DNA from: Tetrahymena elliotti 4EA
Taxonomy: Eukaryota > Ciliophora > Oligohymenophorea > Hymenostomatida > Tetrahymenidae
Length of the DNA: 64,000 nucleotides
Assembly: GCA_000231825.2 (NCBI GenBank)
Contig: JH720325.1
Location: 349,595-413,594 of the forward strand
Reading direction: 5' to 3'
The translations under genes were made by a program, and so were the position numbers. Positions 1-12,978 of the stretch are shown here, piece after piece (the first letter of the stretch is position 1; every line of letters starts with the position of its first letter). Under the pieces are notes generated by a model. That model saw only the letters and a list, made by a program, of their open reading frames with translations, made no database searches and was not told the DNA's origin.

Positions 1-1789
1 GATTCATGCTTACATTTATATATTTCAATTAATTTATTTAATTCTTAATGATATTTATGATTACATAGACCACCATGAAAGTATCATAACTAGCTAATTG
101 TATATTTTTTCAAAGAATTTACTTTGTTTTGTATCTCTTATTCATTTTTAAATGAAAATTTGAAATTTATTGCTAAAATGTTTCATTTATTTGTTTATTT
201 TTGGTTGACATTTTCATATTTCATAACTCTCCTTAATATAAGAACTCAAAAATTTATTTTTCTATTGAAAAAGATTCTGCTTAAATAGTTTTCTAATTTT
301 GATCAAATTATTATCTTTCTCATTACTTAATTTAATCATTATCTGCTGCAAAAAATTGAAGTTATTTTCTTAACAAATCTACTAAATATGAAGATTCTAT
401 TTCAGAGGAGCAAAAATTAAATATCTGATATAAAACTGTTCTTTTTCTAATTTTCCTCAGTTAAAGAAATATTAATCCTCATTTAAATTTCTATCAAATA
501 AAGGGAAAAAACCTCTTCATTATTAACAAAAATACTAATTATATTTTTGATACATTTTATTAAAAGTTATGTTTAATTTTTTCTCCTAACACTCAATACT
601 GAGCTATCAATTTATATTTAAGACTTTCATTAAGCTAAATTTCAGATTAACTAAAAGTAAAGAGACCCACCCACCCACTCATTCAGGTAACTTTGAATCT
701 TTTATTCTTATAAAATGGGTTTTAAGGAGTATTGATTGGACTCACTTAATTTACTCTTCTTATTATTTTTTTTAAAGGATAATTGTATTAGCTAGATAAT
801 AATAAAATTCAATTTAATTCGTTAAAAAGAATAGCTAATTTGTTGTTTCTATTCATAAATTTTGATAATTATTATTTTGCTTCAAGATTATTTTTGAAAT
901 TTTACATATTTTCTTATCTACTAATATTGATAAATAGATGTGTGTAAAGTACGTACTTTTATTTAAAGATGATATGATAAGCATTGAATCTAGATTAAAT
1001 TGTTTACTATTTAGCTATTTTATTGATATTATGAATTATAAGAAATCCAGTTTTTTTAATTTAATTTTCACCTTGTTAATGAAAAATAATTAAAAATTTA
1101 GATTAACCATAATTATGTGTTGCATAATCAATAATATTTGAATTCACTATTTAAGTTATTAGTATTACTACCATTGACTAAGTGATTAAAAGTCTCATTT
1201 GATGCTATTCTATTTTTGTATGTAGTTTAGTGGATACATTTACTTAAATTAAAGTGATTACATAAAAATAATTCCCATGAAATAGATAATGCAAATAAGT
1301 GATTTTTCCTTTAAAGTAAAATTAAAAGATGTTTTGAAAACAATGTTTGTAGTCAAATTACAAAATTTATATTAACTCTTTCTGAATTATTTTTATTCTG
1401 TTATTTTTTTAATCAAAAGAGATTCTCAAATTTATTAGAACAAAACAAAATATATATTATAACTAGTTAGCTAAATTATTTCTAAATTTTATTTCAACAT
1501 TTGATGTAATAAAAATGCTAGCAATATTAAATATTATCATTGAAAATTTTTATGATTAAATTACTGATAAAATAGTTTCTGATAATATTCATAAATCTTA
1601 ATCTGAATATGATAGAAATAACCCTTAAAATTAACTAGTATTAAAATTGAAAGAACAAATATTTTTTACATAATAAACTCCAAATTTTAACAAACAAATC
1701 AAATCTAATTGTATATGCTCTTTATAAAACTATCTTTTGAATATAAAAATGCATATTTTATTTTTTTTAGGTTAATTTTCAATCTTAAA

Positions 1790-2930
1790 AACCTAAATTT
1801 AATCACTTAAAAAAGCTGATTCATTTAAAGCTTTATTTTAGATAAAAAATGATTCTGAATATTTAAATATGAAAATAAGAATTTTAAATCTTTTTTAGAA
1901 TCTAATTTGCATTTTTTAAGGTTGTGTTTAGATTTACTTAAAATCAATTTCAAATTTAAGAAAAATAATTCAATTTTTTGATAAAAAATCTAATAGAATA
2001 TTAATGATACTAATTATTTTGAGAAAAATCTAAGATAAAAAAAAATTTCAAGATATTATAAAAAAAACATATTCAATCTTGATTCACTAAATCTTGATTT
2101 AAAAAATAATCAAGTTTGCTTATGATAAAGTTTCAAATTAGAAAGAAATTTGAAGACAGTCACTTTTGACATATAATATTCTTATTTTAGGAATATTATT
2201 GATGTAAATAAATAAAATATATTCCTTAACCTTCCACGAAATCTTTATTTAAAAGATAACTAAGTTTATTGTATGATACAGTTTCAAGTTAAATAGGGAC
2301 TTGAAGAAAGTTATTTTTGATTCCTAATGTATTTTAGCTCGAAATCTATTTACTAAAATAAAAAACTTATTAAACTCATATCTAATTTTGAAATAAATAA
2401 AGTTGCTGATATGATATTCTTATTTTAGAAAAACTGTAATTATAGATGTAGATTATTTCTGATTCTAAAAATAAAATAATAATTTTAAAATAGATGTACA
2501 AAGCTCTAATTTATATAACGAACACTGTCAAAAAGAATTAGTTACTAAAAAAATATAGGAATTTAGAGTGTATTTTTATAATTTATCTAATTAATTTTGG
2601 TTGAGTAGACACTATAGATTATTTATATCCTCTAGCATTAAATTCAATATAAAATTGAAATTTTTTCAAAAAAAATTATCCTATTTCTTAATTTATTGTT
2701 ACAAATGGAATCCAAGTAAAAATATTAATAGGTTTAAAAAAATATATGGATATCAGAATTTAAAATCAAAAGAAGTTTAATTTGCTTTAAATAATTCAAT
2801 TTAGAGAATGGATATAATCCAAAAATGAAAAGAATAGAGAGTTTGTGCATTTTTTTAAAGAGAAAGAAATTTAATTTTTGACAAGCAATACATATTATTT
2901 TTAAAATAAATTGCATTTTTGTAATTTTAA
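1790..2930. repeat. Diverged direct duplication, copy 1
   Basis: This block aligns by eye, in the same order, with 3430-4690. Shared landmarks include an 'aatatgaaaataa' segment (about 1868 and 3501), 'ttagatttacttaaaat' against 'ttagatttatttaaaat' (about 1929 and 3641), 'attcactaaatctt' (about 2082 and 3979), 'gaatttagagtgt' against 'aaatttagagtgt' (about 2560 and 4303), and 'gaatttaaaatcaaaag' (about 2756 and 4558). Copies differ by many substitutions and indels, so the event is old. No reading frame is preserved in both copies. Boundaries are approximate. Confidence 0.6.
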
Positions 2931-3154
2931 ATAGCTTTTTTGATAAATATTTTTAGCTAATTAAATGCTATTTAAAAATTTTTCTTTTGAATAATTTCTA
3001 TTAATTTACATAAACCTTTAGGTAATATTTTAAAAATAATTTTTACTGCTTAATAATATCTAAAAACATTAAAAGATCATTAATTTAAATTATAGAATGG
3101 CATTTTGAACATTCAAAGTAAAAATAATATCTCCACAAATTATAAGAATTATGA

Positions 3155-3212
3155 AAGGAAAAATTGTATTTTTTATGGTATTTATTTAGAATTTATTAAA
3201 CAGATTGTATAC
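3155..3212 (+). repeat. Dispersed element, copy at 3155
   Basis: A segment of about 58 bp beginning 'aaaggaaaaattgtat', followed by 'tttatggt', 'atttagaattt' and 'ttaaacagattg'. It is nearly matched at 6841-6898, and its first half at about 11955-12000. It lies outside the larger 1790-2930 / 3430-4690 duplication, so it is a separate dispersed repeat. Confidence 0.55.
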
Positions 3213-3429
3213 TTAAATATTAAAAAATTATAATATGATAAATAGTAAAAACTAAAAATAATAAGTTAAAGAATTTAGACTGGTTTTTTAATAAACTTTT
3301 CATTTTTAGTCAGGATAACAAATTTATGTTTTATGTTTTTTGTAACTTTATCTTCAAATTTAAATAAATGCGCTATGTCTTTTAATATTTTGATGATTTT
3401 CAAACTCATAACAAATTTAATTTAGCTAT

Positions 3430-4690
3430 TAATTACATAAAAAAAACTGACACATTAAAAGCTTTCTGCTAAGTAATTGTTATAGATTCTGAATCTATAA
3501 ATATGAAAATAAAAATTAAATACCTTTTTATCACATTTTTGTTTTAATGGATTAAAAGACTATAAAATAGTGTAAATAAATAAATTTATTAAAATAGTTT
3601 TGTTTTAATTCCATTTAGAACTTCTTTTTAAGGTTTCTTTTAGATTTATTTAAAATTAATTATTAATTTAAATTTTAGAAAAATAATTTATCTTTATTAA
3701 AGATAAATCTTCTTTCTTGCTTTTACTTTTGTAAAATATTTTTGAAAGGGTTTATATCAGAATAATTTATTTATCTTGAGAAAAAATTGTAACATTATTT
3801 CAAAATCAAAAGATATTCTTTTATTTAGAAGATTACAAATCTATTTCATCAATTTAATTTAATTGATAAAAACACCATAAGCAAAAGTAGATTGTTTAAA
3901 ATAGTAATTATTAGGAAGGAGAAACTTGGAAGATAAAAAAATTTCTCAACAGAAAGTTAGAAAGCAAAAACTATTTCTATTCACTAAATCTTTATTCAAA
4001 AAATAATCAAGTTTTGTCTATTAAAAAGTTTGAAATCTGAAAGAGATTTGAAAAGGTCTTATTTCATACATAATATATATTACTCTAGGTTTTTTATAAA
4101 AATTAATTCAACTCACATCTTTAAATAATTTAGAAATAAATTAAGTTACAGATATAATATTCTTATTTTAGACTCTGCTATTATTGATGTAAAATATTTT
4201 AGATTCTTATAAATAAAATACTTTTATATATAAAAATTTATAAAACTCCATATTAAATAAGTAAGGTTATCAAATAGAATAGGTTTCTAAAAAAAATGTC
4301 AAAATTTAGAGTGTCTATTATAATGTTTATTTCTATTTTATTGATGGATTATTTGCTAATAAATTATCTAATTAGTTTTTGTTTGAGTTGAAATTTATAT
4401 TTGATATTTATTTTGTTCAGCTTAAAATTGACTGGAAGATTATACTTCATTAAAAGAAAAGAAAAATTATATCATATTTCTTTTTTTTTGGGTTACAAGT
4501 GTAATTAAAGAAAAAAATATAAAAGGAATAATAAATAGAAAGATATATGTTTGTCAGAATTTAAAATCAAAAGAAGTTTAATTTTCTTTAAAAAAACTCA
4601 ATTTAGTTGAGCAAAAGATTTTGAAGATGAAAAGTCTACAAAGATTTTTTTAAAGAGAAAGACATGTAATTTATTTTTTGTGTGCATAAT
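3430..4690. repeat. Diverged direct duplication, copy 2
   Basis: Second copy of the block at 1790-2930, offset by about 1.6-1.8 kb and in the same orientation. The order of shared landmarks is preserved across more than 1 kb, which excludes chance similarity of AT-rich sequence. It may be a decayed gene or mobile element duplicate, but no protein is recognisable. Confidence 0.6.
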
Positions 4691-6394
4691 TTTAGTGGTC
4701 TTATCTTTTTATAAATAGGTTTATTACAAAATAATTATCCATTCTTTCATATCTTTCATACGAACTAAACAATTATTTACTATTTAACTTTTAACCTACC
4801 TTCTTTTGTAGTTTTACTGCAAAAATATGTCAACGTTTTTTTCTATTCAATAATCAAGAAGAGATCAAAACAGAAAGAATAAAAAACAAATATAACTTGA
4901 GATAAAAACTATTCTAGAAGCTTAAAACTTCTGTAAGCTTATTTTTAAGAGGTTACACTTTCTTTTAATGTTTGAAGGAAAATAAAGAGCAAAAATCAAA
5001 TCAAAAATATGTTTAATATTTTCCTTTTTAATTCTTAAAAAGAGAAATAAATTATTTATGACTGACTTTACATTTTTTGAGATTGATTAAATATCTTAGT
5101 TTTGAATCCTTATTTGAAAATCTGCTTATTTTATTTACTATTTGTTTTTTTAAAAGATTGTTGTTATGTGCTCATAATTTTATTTCTTTTAACTTATATG
5201 AACTCTATGCTTCCATTTCATATCTTAAAATAATATGATTTAAAATTTTCTACTCTATATATTGTAAATGTTTGGAATTACAGTCCTATAATCAAAATTT
5301 GAAAATTAATTTTAAGTTAAATAAAGAATTTTTTTCTTCCTTTTTTTATTAAAATTAAATTTATCCTTGCCCCCCTTTCCCTTTTTATGAGGGGATTGTA
5401 TTAATTTATTAGATGTAAGCAAATTAATAATATTGTTATTTATTTCATATTCATTTAAGCTGAATATTACAAGTGATGGTTAAAAGCTAAATAACTTTTT
5501 AAAATAAAATAATATTAGTTTTTAGTTTATCAGCTACAAGAATATCAAAATAGGACTCATTAAATTTAATTTTATTGTAGTAGTTTATTTAAATAGAATA
5601 AGTAAAATATCTTAAAAATATATAAAAACTTTTTGGTCTTTATGATTATTATTTATTTGTTTTACTTTTAAATTAAAAATATTTTAATCTTAAACATGTA
5701 AGTAATAGTTAGTTTCTTATATTTTAATTTACTCTAATAGTATACTTTTTAAGTATTTTAAGTGTTTTAAAAACCTAGTGAAATAGCAAATATCAAAAAA
5801 TAATATGACATGGATAGATAGATACTAAATTTTAATTATCTTATATCTTAATAATAGATTAGATTATTGAAGAAGAAAATTAAATTTGGAGGATCGTCAT
5901 ATTTTGAAAACTAAAATTTTGTATTTTAAACTTTTCAGAGGACCTATTCTTAAACTAAGATTTCTTTTAAAAATAATATTTTGTGTACTTCCTACTTTTA
6001 TAAAAATATCTTGAATTAGATAAATAAAATAGGAATAGATAAAATATCTTAATGAAATGCCTTTAATTTTGCGTACTCTCTTTGAATAAATTTGTTTACT
6101 TTATTAATTATTTTTGTTATCTAAACATTCTATTTGCAACAGTAATTAATATTAATTTACTTTAACTTTCAAGTTGAGCTTACTATTTTTGAAAAATGCT
6201 TCATTCTTAAAAAATAAAAATGTTTCATCAAATAAATTTATATTTAAAAATTGTAAAAATAATATAAATTATAATAGACTGATTGATTTAAGAAAAAGCT
6301 TTTTCAAGTTATTTGTATGAATGATTTTTTAATTTCCTAAAAATTACTCATAATTAAAGATGATTCTGATACTTCATATTTTTTTCATAAATAT

Positions 6395-6600
6395 ACTAAA
6401 AATGAGGAGATCTATTGGTACTTACATTAATTGAATATGTTTTTAAATATTTTAAATAACTCATCTAATTCAAATGAGATATTTATTGGTGGTCACTTTA
6501 ATTGAATTTAGTATTTAAAAACAAGAGAATCTTTTAGAATACTAATCTCTTAAATGAGCGATATTAATAACTAACATTGAATTTAATTTAATAAAATTTA
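6395..6600 (+). repeat. Degenerate tandem repeat, about 70-80 bp unit
   Basis: Three successive units start with an 'aaatgag' motif (about 6400, 6469 and 6553), continue with 'gat..tattggt' or similar, and end with 'taattgaattta' or similar. Related 'aaatgagag' segments recur near 11522 and 11566. Copies are strongly diverged. Confidence 0.4.
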
Positions 6601-6840
6601 AGATATAAATTATTAAAAAAAAGCAAATACTAACAAAAAGAGTTTTTTAAAGCATATCAGCAATAAATTAAAAAATGTTTTTCAAATAAAATTTATTTTT
6701 TTTTTTAGAAAACATTTTTTCTTTTTACCATAATTTCTATTTTGTAAATCCTCCAACTTAAGAAGCTAAATCAGTATTCGGTCCTAGTCTAAATTAAAAA
6801 AAATTAAAAATAATGTTTCAACTATTTAAAAGAATTATGT

Positions 6841-6898
6841 AAAAGGAAAAATTGTATATTTTATGGTAATTATTTAGAATTTGTTAAACAGATTGAAT
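6841..6898 (+). repeat. Dispersed element, copy at 6841
   Basis: Near-identical partner of 3155-3212 over about 58 bp, with a shorter relative near 11955-12000 that shares 'attgtatattttatggta'. All copies are in the same orientation. Function is unknown; it may be a remnant of a transposon or of an old gene terminus. Confidence 0.55.
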
Positions 6899-8200
6899 AG
6901 TTCGTAGACTTGTTCAATTTTTAATATCAAAAATTTATGAGATTACATCATCTTTGAAAATTAATTAAACTTAACATTCAAATGTTGGCAAAAAGTTTGA
7001 ATTCACTCATCTTTTCAAGAAAAATGTAAAATAAAAGATATTTTCGTATTATTATTAAATTTTTAGGAACTCAAATAGAAGATATTTCATTGCTAGTTTT
7101 TATTTCCTTTTGATTTTAATTGGTAATTTGAATTTTCAAAAAGTTTAGTGAATAAAATTTTTTAGAACTGTAACCTAAATAAAATATAAAATATTTTACA
7201 TTTAAGAAAATCAAATACTTAAACAGAAGCTTTCCAATTTCATAATATCAAAAAATCTTATTTAAACTTATAATAGAAAAAAAAATTTAAATAGAAAGAT
7301 ATTAGCTTACACTTTATCCAATTGTAAGAGATATTATTTATGGGAAGACTATTTGGGAATTTTTATTAAACTTCTTTCTTATGGCTTTTATATAGATGAA
7401 TTTTTTGATTTTTTTAGATAGCTAAAAATCTATTCTAAACTTTTAAAAAATAAATCCATAAATCCTTTAAAGTAAATGGATTACTAATTTTTTTATAATC
7501 AGATACATAATTTTAATTTATTTTTTTACTTTACTCAATATCATTATCATATTTAAAATCTATACAATTCTTGTGAATATATAATAGTGGATTATGATAT
7601 TAAGCAGTTAAAATAATCCTTAAAAAATTAGTAATGCAAATTTTATTTGTTTGACAGTAAGGCAAAGAGAGAAACGTTGGGGGGAAAAGGCCTAAATGCT
7701 CTTTCTGAAACAAGTAATTCCATTTTTCTTAAAATTTTCAAGACTTTTAGTATTAAATTTTAAAAAAAGACAATTTTTAGTAAAATTATAATATTTGTAA
7801 GCACAGATACATATCCAGAAAAGAGATATTTTATCAAAGTTTTTTAAGAATTAACTAAAAAGAAAATTCTTTTAATTGTTTCACCTAGGACTAGGATGAG
7901 AAAAATTGTTTTGGTTACCATAAAAAGAAAGCATAGCATATAAGAGGATAGTTTTTGAAGAGATATTTATTTGTATAAAAATCATGCCTCTTTATAATCC
8001 TATTCAACAATATTCTTTTTATCAAAATCATATCAAATAAAGAACATTTTTTCTTCTTTTAGTTTGTAATCTTACAAAATTTCCATCTTATTCACCCACT
8101 ATTCAATTTTTTGGTTTTTTAAATATCGGATTTTGATTTTCAATTAATATAAAAAATTATAAATCAAAACAATTAATTCAAAAATAATTAAAATAAGAAA

Positions 8201-9535
8201 ATGTATAAAGCAATTATTCTTTTGCTTTTGGCTACTTCCTTAGTTACTGCTGCTTCTAATGTATGCTATAGTAAATGTCCTGCTGGTACATACAGTTAAT
8301 CTGGTACCAACTAATAGGAATGTACTAAATGTTCATCTGGCTAATTCTCTTATCAAGGAGATACTAGTTGCACACCCTGTGATGCTGGTACATACTCTGA
8401 TGTTGAAGGAACTTAAAAATGTACTCCTTGTCCCCTTGGAAAATTTACTAGTGGAAGTGGAGCAAATAAATTAGCTGACTGTAGTCAAACTGTTTCAAAA
8501 TGTCCTGCTGGTAAATGGAGTGAAACTGGTTATAACAATCTTTCAGGAAATCTCTGTTTTGAATGTTATGGTAACTCTATTTCCTCTGAAGGTGCTACTG
8601 TATGTACAAAATGCACTCCTCCCTCTTCTTCTAATAATTTAAAAACTGAGTGTAGTGGTCCTAAACTTAGCTAATGTGAACCTGGTTAATTTAGTCTAAG
8701 TGGCTACAATGGCTTATATGAATAAGCATGTTTCAGTTGTGAACTAGGCTCTATTTCTGCCTCTAAAGGAGCTACTTCATGTACCAAATGTAGCACAGGT
8801 TAATGGCCTAATAGTGATCGTACCTCCTGTGTTAGTGTACCTCAATGCCCTGCTGGTAAATTCAGTACCACTGGTTATGCTTAGGATTAATCTTCTGGTT
8901 GTTCTCCTTGTCCAAAGGGTACTTATTCTACCAATCCAGGAGCTACTACTTGTACTCCTTGCCCTACTGGTAAATGGACCTCTAAAGATGGAAACACTGC
9001 TGTCTCTGATTGTGATATTACTGGCCTTACTCTTTGTTCTGCTGGTAGCTTTAGTTAATCTGGATATAATATTGCTATTAGTGACCCATGTATTTAGTGT
9101 GAAGTTGGTTTTTACTCTGCTGAAGGAGCTAGATCGTGTAGCTATTGTAAGTCAGGCACCATTGCTTCTAATAAAGGAGCCAGTTCTTGTACTCCTTGCC
9201 AAGCTGGTTTCTGGTCTAATTCATAGAGAACTGCTTGTGATGTTACTACCAGATTATGCCCTGCTGGTTATTAAAGCCCTAATGGATATGATACAAATAG
9301 CAAATGTAAGGGTTGTTTGCAATGCGAAGCAAATACTTATTCTACTGTCCCTGGTTCAACTAGTTGTACTGCTTGCTCAAACAACCGTACTGCACCTAAA
9401 GGATCAACAGCTGTCACTGCTTGTGCCTGCCCTGAAAGCAGCTCAGGTCCTAACGATGGTACTAGTGAATGCACATCTTTTTCTATTCTAATTAAATTCA
9501 GCTTAATCTTCTTTGCTTTTGTTATTATTTTTTGA
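8201..9535 (+). CDS. Cys-rich GPI-type surface antigen (immobilization-antigen-like), copy 1
   Basis: A 444-residue intronless protein read with TAA/TAG as Gln and ending at TGA. The N-terminus MYKAIILLLLATSLVTAAS is a typical signal peptide. The body consists of repeated Cys-rich segments with CxxC pairs and the recurring motif 'CPAG.(Y/F/W)S' spaced every 15-60 residues. The C-terminus, 'ILIKFSLIFFAFVIIF', is a bare hydrophobic tail as in GPI-anchor signals. This layout is that of ciliate immobilization antigens (Tetrahymena Ser and Ichthyophthirius i-antigen families), which coat cell and cilia and are expressed alternatively. The family call is firm; the serotype is not identified. The paralogue at 16840-18554 shares the C-terminal motif 'GPNDGTSEC' and the anchor signal. 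ATG 8201 is the first in-frame start directly before the signal peptide. Confidence 0.9.
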
Positions 9536-9607
9536 AAATAGAGTTGATATTTTATAATTGGAAAATAATCCAAAAATTAGAATAATGTTTATTTATTTTA
9601 TATATTG

Positions 9608-9625
9608 TATTATTTGGAAATAATA
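9608..9625 (+). promoter_or_regulatory. 3' UTR inverted repeat shared by both surface antigen genes
   Basis: The sequence TATTATTTGGAAATAATA begins 72 nt after the stop codon. The arms TATTATTT and AAATAATA are exact complements around GG. The identical 18 nt occurs 78 nt after the stop of the second antigen gene (18633-18650), followed by 'aaa' in both. Candidate RNA element for 3' end formation or mRNA stability. The function is inferred only. Confidence 0.55.
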
Positions 9626-9884
9626 AAAATGTAAGATATAATATGATAAAATAAAAATAATTTAAAATTATCTCTTTATGAAAATAAATTATTTATAAAT
9701 ATTTCAATAATAAAAAAATGTTAAATTAATATATATTGTATTTATTTCAAATAATATTTTAAAAAAATTATGTTTTCAATATTTGAAAAAACAAATTAAA
9801 ATTATTTTCCTGAAGAATTAAAAAAAAAAATATTATCCAATCTGTATTGAGCAATTTAAAATTTTAGAATAAAATTGTTTATTA

Positions 9885-10760
9885 AAATCTCCATGAAAAG
9901 TGCTTGTTTTTTTGAAATTTATTTTAAGATTAGCAATAAATTTGTCTCTTTACTATATTTTCGAATTTCATTCATAGTAAAATTTAATTACCTACCTCTA
10001 AAAAAAGAAAATCATCAAAGAAAATTAAAATATTTCTTGCTTTTTTTATTAAGAAATGAAACAGGATTAATAAAAATAAAAAGGAGCTTTGAAATATTTG
10101 TATTTCATGGACGCCATAGATAAAAGTTTGATTTGTTTTTTTAGAAAAATTATATCTCAAAATAAAAAAGATTATCAAATAAAGTATTTGCATAAATAAA
10201 GTATGTTTATTTTTTCTTAAATGATTACAATATTGAATAATTTATTTTTTTACCTTCAAACTCTCTTACTCTCTAATTGCCTTTATTTCTATTATATTTT
10301 TTTTGGTAATAAAACTCAAACATCATTAATTTTTCAAACCATCTAAATAATATTATATTTATATAATAAGCATAAAATAATTTTCAATATGAATTATTTA
10401 TATCTAAAATTTGTTAAAACTTGTTTACACTAGATAAAATTCTTATTGTTTGAAAAAACCAAGGGAAAATGGATACAAAAATTCCTTTACTCAATTTTTT
10501 ACAATATCAAAAACTAAAAAAGAGAAAAATAACTCAGCGCCTTCTATCTTTATTTAATCACATTTCGGTAGTTGTTTCATTTTGATTAAATTTCACAAAA
10601 GAGCATTTACAATATTTCTAAAAAATAACTATTTTACTAAATGATATCTATCTGTATTTCTCATTTTTAAAATTTTCAACTCTTTTTTTAATTTTTAAAA
10701 ATTTTTGAGCTTAAAAAATTATTTTTTAGAAAAAATTTCAAATTTTCTTGAGTGAAGAAA
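9885..10760. repeat. Direct duplication downstream of antigen gene 1, copy 1
   Basis: Collinear with 12979-13830. Shared landmarks include 'cgaatttcatt' then 'catagtaaaatttaat' (about 9962 and 13066), 'ttaaaatatttcttgc' (about 10025 and 13128), 'aataaaaaggagctt' (about 10075 and 13177), 'aattgcctttatttctatt' (about 10275 and 13398) and 'aaaaaaccaagggaaaa' (about 10454 and 13584). Better conserved than the 1.8/3.4 kb pair. No frame is shared. Confidence 0.65.
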
Positions 10761-12978
10761 GCATTAATCAATTAATATAAAATAGCTACTAATTTTATAA
10801 AATATAAATTTTAATTATTTTAAAATGCTTTTTGAGTAAAATTAATAACTCATTACTTGTAAAAAACATTCTAATAATAAAATAAATTTTTGGATTATTA
10901 AACAAAAAAAGAACTGGTTAAATTTAATTTTATGGTTTAAATTTAGCTTTATTAACAGATGAAAATGTTTTAGAGACATATATTAGTCATTTTGTGTTTT
11001 TTGATAAAAAGTTATCTTCTCTTTTAATTTAATACATTTTGATCATTAATAAAAGAATTATTTTTTCTAATTTTTATTCTAGTTTTACACACTGATATTT
11101 TATTTTTTTAGAAAATAAAAATAAGGTTAGCAATCAAATATGTTTAATATTAAAAGTCTCAAGAAAATAAGAATATTTTCTATCTTTTTTAAATTAAATT
11201 TTAGAGTAAATTCTATTCTATTTTGAAAACTAAAATTATTTATTTAGCATTGTTTATAGTGATTGGCGGAAATAATAATATTTTATGTATTTTTTGCCTG
11301 AAAAACAATTTAAAAGATAATAAAATATTATTAAAATTTGTTATGTCACAAATCTGCTTATTTAAATCCATATTTTTATATTAATTTTCATTAGATTTTT
11401 CAAAAATTCCATATTATTTTTCAAATAAACCTTTTGATGAAAGCAAGTAAATGTTAAGAAAATTTGTAACTTAATTATTTTTAAAAATTATGATATTTTA
11501 TCTAATCTTACAATTAATTAAAAATGAGAGATGAAATATGGTCATATTAATTTAAATTAGATCTGTCAAATGAGAGGTTGAATAATATATTAATTTACAA
11601 AGATCTATTAATTCCAATCTTCAAAATATCAATCTCATCAATAAAAGATTAAATAGTAAGTGCTATTAATAAGGATCATATGGTATTTACATTCATTTAA
11701 TTTAGATGCTCAGAAAAGATTTTTTAAAATATCAATAAATAAAATAAAATTTAAAGCTACCCAAATTTGCAACAAAAATAAATTATTTTTTATATGAAAG
11801 TTACTAAAAACTTATATAACATTTTTCTGTTCATATTACTGTAATTACTCAATTACTGTATTTTCTTGCGATCTTGGGGCTTAAAAATTAGTCCAAAATG
11901 ATCTGTCCTCTTGCCAAATATTTGTTAAATTTTTTAAAGGATTAGATTTTACTCAAGGAAAATATTGTATATTTTATGGTATATATATAGAAAAATTTTT
12001 TAAGATATAAATAATATAGAAAATTTTTTAATACTTTTGTAAAGCAATTTTTTGTTTATAAAATTGACTTTTTTTGCAAATAATAGGTGATCATAAAATA
12101 TAATTTCTAAAAAAAGCTTAATGAACTAACAATTTAGAAAATGAAAATAATTTTATCATATTTTCATGCAAAATATATTTTTTCAACAAAAAAAATAATT
12201 AGCTTTCAATAAATAATATCACAAAACTACACTAGAAAATATACAAAAACCACACATGATTTTTTCTCAATGTTATTGCACTCTATTTTAATTAAAACTT
12301 AATTTGATGGTTTTTCTAAAAAAGTAATCCATAAATCCAACCCAAACTCATAGAAATTAGATTTTATCAAAAAAATTAAAAATTGGTGAGCAATTAATAA
12401 AATCGTCTTCTTCAGCTTAACTTAATAATTTTTCTTACGATCTTGTCTTAAAAAAGGTTTTTAATCAAAAAAAATTAGATTATTATAACTGTTAAGATAT
12501 TATTTACTTAATTAGTTTGAAGAAATATAAAATACTTATCCCCAGATCATATTCTTAAAATTGAACTTCTTCTGTCTGTTTTTTATTTTTTATGTTTAAT
12601 TTATTTCATTGAAGATAAATAAATTCCACTTTATTTTTCTTTCATACCCACTAGGCTATTATCTCATAGATATTTCTTTGAGAATATATAAATAGCTAAA
12701 GTTTGATTTCATCTCAAAAAAGATTTTTAATTTATAATTACCATTTTTATTTTAAACCACATAATAAATTATTTGCCTTGTAATAAATTTCTATTACAAG
12801 TTATAAGAATATATATTTTGCATATTCATTGTTTCTTGAGGATAATAATTACTCAAATAAACAAATGTAAAAAAAATTATAATTTTGTAGCAAAGAGTGT
12901 AAAATGGGATAGAATCTAATTATTAGATATAGGAAAATAATAACACAGGAATTATTCTACTCATATCACTTTTTTTAA

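Larger units (their letters stand above)
1..8200. other. Gene-free AT-rich region with degenerate duplications
   Basis: No convincing coding exon is seen on either strand under the ciliate code. Open frames here are short, lack codon character and have no splice partners. The region holds the duplicated block annotated separately (about 1790-2930 and 3430-4690), a dispersed element at 3155-3212 and 6841-6898, a degenerate short tandem repeat at 6395-6600, and isolated C/G runs near 665-680, 5370-5375 and 7679-7684. The last few hundred bases must include the promoter and 5' UTR of the surface antigen gene starting at 8201, but I recognise no specific promoter element. Confidence 0.6.

Noticed and set aside
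8259..9491. Leu/Val-rich open frames inside surface antigen 1 (e.g. 8259-8474 and 8814-9491)
   Set aside because: They are shifted-frame shadows of the Cys-rich gene. Only the frame starting at 8201 gives a signal peptide, regular CxxC modules and the GPI tail.
9337..9573. Minus-strand open frame over the antigen 1 3' end
   Set aside because: Antisense of conserved coding sequence, with no independent coding features.
9875..10193. Plus and minus open frames in the duplicated block
   Set aside because: Not preserved in the partner copy at about 12979-13830; low complexity.
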